Assembly (NCBI GenBank): GCA_003131925.1 | Contig: PKWC01000021.1 | Span: 8,422 to 17,442, forward strand | Origin: Alphaproteobacteria bacterium | Lineage (GTDB): Bacteria > Pseudomonadota > Alphaproteobacteria > Micropepsales > Micropepsaceae | Direction: 5' to 3' | DNA length: 9,021 nucleotides | In this document: in pieces, positions 6,627-9,021 of the stretch | Numbering within the stretch: position 1 is the stretch's first letter | Layout of the letters: every line of letters starts with the position of its first letter | Translations under genes and position numbers: made by a program | Notes under the pieces: generated by a model | Databases searched by the model: none | The model's input: the letters and a program-made list of their open reading frames with translations, nothing else | Told to the model about the DNA's origin: nothing

Positions 6627-6962
6627 TCAGACCGTCTCACCATCGTGGCGCGCGCGCATGCGCGCCTGCCGTCCGAGTGCCAATGGCCGTGTCGCGTGTT
6701 CCATTGTCTTCACCTGCCTTGGCGCGCGCCGCGTCACAAACTCCAGACCTCGCGACAGCCATCCATTGCGATGCCGCAATTGCTGCACGAGGCGCCGAAA
6801 TGGCTTGGAATGCGTCGTCAGTATCGCGCAGCCCAGGAGGAACACGATGATGCCGAGAGGAAACGGAAGAGGCAAAGGAATGGGTGTGAGCAGGAGGCCC
6901 ACGATGGTGACAACCCACCCCGCCGTCAGAATCAGAAGCTTCTTCATCGCGATCCGAGTCAT
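6627..6962 (-). CDS. Small membrane protein, PGPGW-like
   Basis: An approximately 111-residue protein with two hydrophobic segments (about 9-28 and 34-49) joined by the proline-rich turn TPIPLPLPFPLG (26-37). A basic tail rich in Arg and His follows (51-110). This layout resembles the PGPGW family of putative transmembrane proteins, although the exact PGPG motif is degenerate here. The function is unknown. Start choice is uncertain: ATG 6962 (MTRIAMKKLLIL) and ATG 6947 (MKKLLIL) both lack a clear ribosome binding site, and the frame is open up to an ATG at 7094, which would overlap the divergent GST gene. The MBL hydrolase begins 8 nt after its stop, so the two form a unit. The tail beyond residue 80 looks low in complexity and may not be conserved. 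Confidence 0.65.
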   Translation of the reverse strand: MTRIAMKKLLILTAGWVVTIVGLLLTPIPLPLPFPLGIIVFLLGCAILTTHSKPFRRLVQQLRHRNGWLSRGLEFVTRRAPRQVKTMEHATRPLALGRQARMRARHDGETV

Positions 6963-7007
6963 TCTTTCGGCAAGCTGGGTGCGGACGTCCTGAATTGCAA
7001 TGACAAT

Positions 7008-7036
7008 TTGACCCTGCAGTGTTCGGTGTCTAACAT
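7008..7036 (+). promoter_or_regulatory. Putative promoter of the GST gene
   Basis: TTGACC (7008-7013; 5/6), exactly 17 bp, then TAACAT (7031-7036; 4/6). Transcription would begin near 7043, about 24 nt before ATG 7067. Confidence 0.5.
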
Positions 7037-7045
7037 TCCCGAACA
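7020..7045. promoter_or_regulatory. Dyad TGTTCGG-N12-CCGAACA over the GST -10, candidate operator
   Basis: A perfect 7-bp inverted repeat whose centre (7032-7033) lies within the proposed -10 element at 7031-7036. This is the classic position for a repressor operator. The arms are 19 bp apart centre to centre, about two helical turns, as for a dimeric helix-turn-helix protein. No regulator gene is in the window. Confidence 0.4.
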
Positions 7046-7066
7046 GTTCCGGCCGGGGTTCGAATA

Positions 7067-7678
7067 ATGAAATTCTACAATTCCATTGGCCCAAACCCGC
7101 ATGTCGTGCGGATGTTTCTGGCAGAAAAAGCTTTACAAATCCCCGTCGTGCAGATCGATCTTTTGAAGGGCGACAACCGGCGCGAACCCTATCTTCAGAT
7201 CAACCCGCACGGCCAGATGCCCGCATTGGAGCTCGATGACGGCTCTTCGATCTGCGAAATCACCGCGATCTGCGAGTATCTGGAGGACATCCATCCCGCG
7301 CCGGCCCTCATCGGCGCCAATCCCCGCGACAAAGCCGAATGCCGCATGTGGACCCGCAGGATCGATCTGAACATCTGCGAACCGCTCGCCAATGGATTCC
7401 GGTTTGGCGAAGGTCTGCGTCTGTTCGAGGATCGCATCGTCACGGTTCCGGAAGCGTCCGACGGTCTCAAGCGCATCGCTAGAGACCGTCTCGGCTGGCT
7501 CGATCGTAAGATGCAAACCCACGAATTCATCGTCGGCACGCGATTTACCCTGGCCGACATTCTGCTGTTCTGCTTTCTCGACTTTGCAGCCGGCGTCGGC
7601 CAGACGCTGGATCCGGCGAACGCGAACCTGACGGCCTGGTTCGGTCGCATAAAGGCGCGGCCCTCCACCTCGGCCTGA
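7067..7678 (+). CDS. Glutathione S-transferase family protein
   Basis: A 203-residue cytosolic GST. The N-terminal thioredoxin-like domain (about 1-76) opens with MKFYNSIGPNPHVVRMFLAE; Ser6 is at the place of the usual catalytic Ser/Tyr/Cys. It contains the cis-proline in GQMPALEL (Pro52) and the glutathione-binding segment ICEITAICEYLED (62-74), where the usual Glu-Ser pair reads Glu-Ile. The helical C-terminal domain carries the N-capping motif TLADI at 161-165. The run MWTRRIDLNICEPLANGFRFGEG (94-116) is typical of a GST subfamily common in alphaproteobacteria whose substrates are not known. ATG 7067 is preceded by GGCCGGGG with 8-nt spacing, a weak but usable site. It is transcribed alone, diverging from the PGPGW-MBL unit, with a dyad over its promoter. 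Confidence 0.9.
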   Translation: MKFYNSIGPNPHVVRMFLAEKALQIPVVQIDLLKGDNRREPYLQINPHGQMPALELDDGSSICEITAICEYLEDIHPAPALIGANPRDKAECRMWTRRIDLNICEPLANGFRFGEGLRLFEDRIVTVPEASDGLKRIARDRLGWLDRKMQTHEFIVGTRFTLADILLFCFLDFAAGVGQTLDPANANLTAWFGRIKARPSTSA

Positions 7679-7768
7679 CTTTAGCAAAAGGCAACCGGCC
7701 TGCCCCTGCGCGCCTTGTCTTTACGCGCGAACGCAGTGTTGCGCGCGCATCTTGAGGAGGAGACTTCC

Positions 7769-8446
7769 ATGCGACGAATGTCGGGAACTCTCGCGTCGCT
7801 CGCCATTGCCGCCGGCATATGCGCGATTTTCGCGGCAGGCGCGCCCGCGCGAGCCGATCCAATGTCGCTTTTGTCCAGCTCCGAGGCGACGGTCGATAAC
7901 ATGAAACGGGATGCGACCTTTGGACCGTCGTGCGATCTCCTGCGCCGCGCCCGCGCAGTGCTGATCGTGCCACAACTCGTCTAGGGCGGATTCATCTTCG
8001 GTGGCGAGGGCGGAGACGGCCTGATGCTTGCAAGAACGCGGCGAGGCTGGAGCTCGCCGGCTTTCTACACGATCGGTTTGGCTTCCTTCGGTCTGCAGAT
8101 CGGTCTCGAATCGGCGCAACTCGTTATGTTCGTCATGAGCGACCGCGCATTGCACGCGCTCGAGCAGAGCGAGTGCAAATTTGGCGGCGAAGCGGGACTG
8201 ACTGTCGTGACGCTGGGCGCGAACGCGCAGGGCGCCACCAGCACCAATCTCACGGGTGACATCATCGTCTGGGCCTCGTCGAAAGGCGCCTATGGCGGGC
8301 TGACGCTCGAAGGCTCGGTCCTTGCCCCTAAGGACGACTGGAACGCGCGATTTTACGGACGCCCGGTCAGTGTGCCGCAGATTCCGAGCAATGAGGCCGG
8401 AAACGCAGCGGCGACACCCTTGCGGCGCGATCTGACGAGCCTCTGA
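7769..8446 (+). pseudogene. Secreted SYLF-domain (Ysc84-type) lipid-binding protein, interrupted by in-frame TAG
   Basis: One reading frame of 226 codons encodes a complete SYLF-domain protein except for TAG at 7982-7984 (codon 72). Before it: an N-terminal secretion signal (residues 1-29, likely cut after APARA) and the start of the domain, ending RRARAVLIVPQLV. After it, in the same frame: GGFIFGGEGGDGLML, GWSSPAFYTIG, then ALEQSECKFGGEAGLTV and ILWAS-like IIVWASSKGAYGGLTLEGS, all typical SYLF sequence, to TGA at 8444-8446. Family members normally have Lys (AAG/AAA) at this position, so one A-to-T change explains the stop. ATG 7769 has AGGAGG 8 nt upstream. The rest is undamaged, which implies a very recent mutation, a sequencing error or readthrough. 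SYLF proteins bind phospholipids; periplasmic or outer-membrane location is inferred from the signal peptide. Confidence 0.85.
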
Positions 8447-8452
8447 GCGCTC

Positions 8453-8506
8453 GGAGCGGAATGGCGGAGTTGGAACCGAGGCACGCCAACTCCTATATTC
8501 CGTTCC
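8453..8506. repeat. 54-bp interrupted dyad ending at the uvrB start codon
   Basis: Two 21-nt arms (8453-8473 and 8486-8506) pair over 18 positions (17 Watson-Crick plus one G/T) around a 12-nt centre. The inner stem is GGAGTTGG/CCAACTCC, then an internal 3-nt mismatch (ggc/tat), then GGAGCGGAAT/ATTCCGTTCC. It begins 6 bp after the SYLF stop and ends one base before the uvrB ATG. It could be the terminator of the upstream gene, an operator or both; it lacks a terminal T-tract. Confidence 0.6.
8470..8499 (+). promoter_or_regulatory. Putative uvrB promoter placed for a leaderless mRNA
   Basis: TTGGAA (8470-8475; 4/6), an 18-bp spacer, then TATATT (8494-8499; 5/6). Only 7 bp separate the -10 from ATG 8507, so transcription should begin at or next to the start codon. 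This fits the absence of any Shine-Dalgarno upstream of uvrB. Confidence 0.45.

Positions 8507-9021
<515 letters not shown>

Noticed and set aside
7720..7755. GC-rich CGCGCG stretches before the SYLF gene as a hairpin or operator
   Set aside because: Only about five consecutive pairs can be formed and the motif is low-complexity GC repeat, so chance is likely.
7984..8024. TAG as a reassigned or pyrrolysine codon
   Set aside because: TAG ends two other genes in this window, once doubled, and a Lys-to-stop point change is a simpler explanation. Kept only as a remote possibility in the findings.

Overview
The window looks like ordinary chromosome of a GC-rich alphaproteobacterium (GC roughly 60% by eye), most likely Rhizobiales-like. 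Three things suggest this: the protein flavours (an HU-like protein with a basic N-terminal tail, a GST subfamily common in that class, a UvrB with an N-terminal extension), a tight cluster of GANTC sites (the target of the alphaproteobacterial cell-cycle methylase CcrM) in a promoter, and a REP-like repeat of a type common in this class. The genus cannot be assigned from the sequence alone. I see no phage, plasmid, transposase, CRISPR, tRNA or rRNA features, and no unknown multi-gene system.

Layout. 1-63 is the last 20 codons of an upstream plus-strand gene, followed 25 bp later by an AI-2E family permease (89-1132). Facing it is an HU-like nucleoid protein (1208-1534, minus), with a hairpin between the two stops. 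A class III (omega-type) aminotransferase (1701-3092, minus) and a DmdB-like acyl-CoA synthetase (3225-4847, plus) diverge from a 132-bp region that holds good promoters for both. A DUF1499 membrane protein (4879-5661) follows the synthetase in the same transcript. A REP-like inverted repeat fills the gap to a converging two-gene minus-strand unit: a small PGPGW-like membrane protein (6627-6962) and an MBL-fold hydrolase with a C-terminal winged helix (5734-6618). A GST (7067-7678, plus) diverges from that unit, behind a promoter whose -10 sits inside a dyad. Next come a secreted SYLF-domain protein interrupted by one in-frame TAG (7769-8446) and the 5' part of uvrB (from 8507, running off the right edge).

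How the genes relate. Most are independent short units. The clearest functional link is between the acyl-CoA synthetase, which activates a fatty or related acid, and the divergent aminotransferase; both are catabolic-type enzymes and share a control region. No closed pathway can be reconstructed.

The most interesting signals are regulatory or mutational: four GANTC sites in 30 bp over the HU promoter, the in-frame amber codon in an otherwise intact SYLF gene, a 54-bp dyad abutting the uvrB start together with a promoter placed for a leaderless mRNA, and a dyad straddling the GST promoter -10.
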